A DNA stretch of 64,000 nt from Sediminicola sp963974715 (lineage in GTDB: Bacteria; Bacteroidota; Bacteroidia; Flavobacteriales; Flavobacteriaceae), in assembly GCA_963974715.1 (NCBI GenBank), contig CAXBDK010000008.1, positions 1-64,000 of the forward strand, written 5' to 3'. Position 1 is the stretch's first letter. Each line of letters opens with the position of its first letter. This document shows positions 62,291-64,000 of the stretch, piece by piece. A program made the position numbers and the translations under genes. The notes under the pieces are model-generated. The model did no database searches. It was not told the DNA's origin and saw nothing but the letters and a program-made list of their open reading frames with translations.

Positions 62291-62702
62291 CCCCCAGGAA
62301 AGCTCCACTACACCTAGAAGTACAAATAATCGAAGGCAACGAAAATCAGGAATTGGAAACCTATCCCAAGGGTCTAATCAATACGTTCTCCTGCGACGCT
62401 CGGCCTACACCCTTATTTACTATGGATAGGGTATATAGTAAGCTGAGTGACCGATGCCTTCCACAGCATTAAAATTTTCTTCCTTGATCCATCGAGCAAA
62501 AAATTAAACCCATACAGGCAACCAATCTTGTTTTTTGTAAATAAATTGCGCTGTTAAGGCTTTCGTTACCACTATAATCGTATATGCCTTTTGGATGTAT
62601 TGCTAATGGCCAGTGGCCGCATTACATTGAAATAGATAGGTAAGAAGTCATTCAGTGACGGTAATTTGCCGGACCGATGTGCGGAACTAATAGAATGTAT
62701 GG
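62291..62702. other. Gene-free region after the [2Fe-2S] gene
   Basis: 412 bp. No trace of a molybdopterin-subunit gene is visible in any frame. TGGCCAGTGGCCG near 62608-62620 is a small hairpin. Otherwise featureless. Confidence 0.5.
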
Positions 62703-63335
62703 ATGGGAATAAAGAGTTTATTGGGAAAAATTAAAAAGGAACTTAGGGTATTAAAAGGAAAGGCCGCAAAGAACAAATCCTATACCAGTTCCAAAACGTA
62801 TGCCACCAAAGAAGAGGCAGCACTTCACTATACCAAATCGGTGGAACGATTGTTCGATATCAATTCTTGGAGCGATATAGAGGAAATTCCAGCCCAATTC
62901 CAGCTCTTCGACCGTTCGGGCGAAAAAAAATACAGTCCCGACCTGCCTCAGATAAACGATTATATCCTAATCGAATTTACGGGTCCCCTACCCATCAACT
63001 GGGTAAAGATCTGTAATGTGTCCATAAAAGAGGATTCCGCCCAATTCACGGTGAGGCCTTCCTCCGATCCGTTGGCAACCGATAAAAAAACGCCGGTCAC
63101 CTCCCATTTTTTTAAAAACAAGAGCCGCAGTGTTTTTAAGGTATCCCTTCATAAAAATACCATAACGGCCCAAGAAATAGGTACGGATGAGACCATTAAC
63201 AACCGGGGACGCGAAGCGGGTGACAGAAAGTTGATCAATACCATGATCGCGGAGGCCGGATGGGCGGGCTTCCAAAAGTTTCAATGGGAAATCTTAACGT
63301 CCTATCTATGCCTTGGGATGGATGCAAAAAAATAG
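62703..63335 (+). CDS. Hypothetical cytosolic protein
   Basis: 210 aa. Lys-rich N-terminus (LLGKIKKELRVLKGKAAKNK), no signal peptide or membrane helix. The middle has FQLFDRSGEKKYSPDLPQIN and DYILIEFTGPLPINWVKICN, and the end is EILTSYLCLG. I do not recognise the family. It appears to be a real gene because the frame is long, the composition is normal and it is followed at once by the convergent NUDIX gene. Function unknown. Confidence 0.65.
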   Translation: MGIKSLLGKIKKELRVLKGKAAKNKSYTSSKTYATKEEAALHYTKSVERLFDINSWSDIEEIPAQFQLFDRSGEKKYSPDLPQINDYILIEFTGPLPINWVKICNVSIKEDSAQFTVRPSSDPLATDKKTPVTSHFFKNKSRSVFKVSLHKNTITAQEIGTDETINNRGREAGDRKLINTMIAEAGWAGFQKFQWEILTSYLCLGMDAKK

Positions 63336-63344
63336 AACACGGGT

Positions 63345-64000
63345 TCAAGACTTAAAACTATACAGGTAAGGGGCTTTATGGGCCCCTCCCAAAAATTGTT
63401 TTTCATGTCGGACCACCATATCGGCCGACAAGATCTTGCGTTGAAAATTGGTCCTGGTCAATTTTTCCCCAAGAATGGCCTCATATACCTGCTGCAGGGC
63501 CCTCATGGTAAATTTGGGCGGTAATAGGTTACTGCCCACCAACTTTTTGTCCAAATTTTGGCGAAGTACCTCCACGGCCTTTTTCACGATATCCTTATGG
63601 TCCATTATCAAAGGGGGAAGACCGTCCACAGGATACCAGTTCATGGAGTCGGATAGGGCATCCGGGACAGGGGTTACCTTAGAATGGTCCAGAAGGGCAT
63701 AATAGGCGACCGAGATAAAACGATCCAAGAGCCAGTGCCCCTGCTCCGGGGCATATCCATTGGCTTCCAATATTTTTTTCATTACCCTTCCCTTCGATCT
63801 ATTTACCTTTCCAAAGGTTGAGAATTGCTCCAGATACACCTCTCGAAGCCCTGTCCGCTCCGTTAAGCCGCGCTTAACGGCATCATCAAGATTTTCATCC
63901 CTCTTTACAAACCCGCCCGGAAGGGCATAGAGACCACTATTGTGGTACTCGAGGATCAATATATGCAGTTCGCTGTCATGGTACCCAAAAATAACCGAAT
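63345..64000 (-). CDS. NUDIX-type hydrolase with winged-helix C-terminus (5' end outside the window)
   Basis: The frame runs off the right edge without a start codon, as upstream in-frame sequence (SVIFGYHDSELHIL) continues to base 64000. NUDIX box region ALPGGFVKRDENLDDAVKRG with GLRE (a slightly altered GX5EX7REUXEEXGU). The C-terminal 60-70 residues (LPPKFTMRALQQVYEAILGE, NFQRKILSADMV) form a winged helix as in NrtR-like NUDIX regulators. It may be an ADP-ribose hydrolase or a transcription regulator of this type. Confidence 0.88.
   Translation of the reverse strand, partial: SVIFGYHDSELHILILEYHNSGLYALPGGFVKRDENLDDAVKRGLTERTGLREVYLEQFSTFGKVNRSKGRVMKKILEANGYAPEQGHWLLDRFISVAYYALLDHSKVTPVPDALSDSMNWYPVDGLPPLIMDHKDIVKKAVEVLRQNLDKKLVGSNLLPPKFTMRALQQVYEAILGEKLTRTNFQRKILSADMVVRHEKQFLGGAHKAPYLYSFKS

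Overview
The window reads as chromosomal DNA of a marine Bacteroidota, most likely Flavobacteriaceae. The reasons are two SusC/SusD pairs, a SusR-type hybrid two-component regulator, TTG-N17..20-TAnnTTTG promoters, no Shine-Dalgarno bias, NhaA, and the many lipoproteins and DUF families typical of that group. A genus cannot be fixed from the sequence alone. No rRNA, tRNA, CRISPR array or intact transposase was seen.

Layout. 1-660: a tandem array of very short ORFs (27 aa units and one 42 aa unit), cut by the left edge. 781-2280: a surface protein. 2281-3095: gene-free, with interspersed repeats. 3096-7279: a copper-handling cluster on the minus strand (Cys-rich protein, HMA/DUF3347 protein, DUF305 protein, multicopper oxidase). 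7662-8540: an AraC regulator. 8636-17142: a minus-strand SusC-SusD-DUF885-DUF885 cluster that looks like a peptide-utilisation locus. 17817-18414: a second, nearly identical copy of the short-ORF array in direct orientation. 18447-25890: housekeeping and accessory genes (EamA exporter, esterase, DUF1801, DUF2207/LemA pair, lipoprotein, HxlR regulator), with about 105-bp GTTAT/ATAAC-rich tandem repeats at 19501-19980 and a single copy at 21740-21910. 26007-26759: an SDR oxidoreductase divergent from hxlR. 26756-28436: a decayed integron-like cassette array (integrase remnant, parD with broken parE, a cupin gene, two palindromic attC-like elements). 28528-42035: lpxD, a short ssb, PPOX protein, receiver protein, VTT protein, HK/RR pair, nhaA, PepSY protein, aquaglyceroporin, lipoprotein, fasciclin protein, and a cNMP/CBS/nucleotidyltransferase protein overlapping a DEDDh exonuclease. 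42123-47687: a CusBA heavy-metal efflux pair. 47970-50890: an OmpA protein and mnmE. 51036-61508: a regulator-transport locus (hybrid sensor, 34 aa membrane peptide, SusC, SusD, surface lipoprotein) with no degradative enzyme. 61826-64000: an orphan [2Fe-2S] IorA-like subunit, an unknown protein and a NUDIX protein running off the right edge.

How the parts work together. The copper cluster (oxidation of Cu(I), metallochaperone-like HMA protein) and the distant CusBA pump share DUF3347 modules and probably serve the same metal stress. The first SusCD pair probably feeds peptides to the two DUF885 metallopeptidases. The second SusCD pair is probably controlled by the adjacent hybrid sensor and takes up a glycan whose enzymes lie outside the window.

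The most unusual signals are the duplicated short-ORF arrays (at least seven tiny ORFs with a conserved basic, Trp-containing C-terminus and variable N-terminus), the decayed integron-like array in which genes and integrase point the same way, and the GTTAT/ATAAC tandem repeats.
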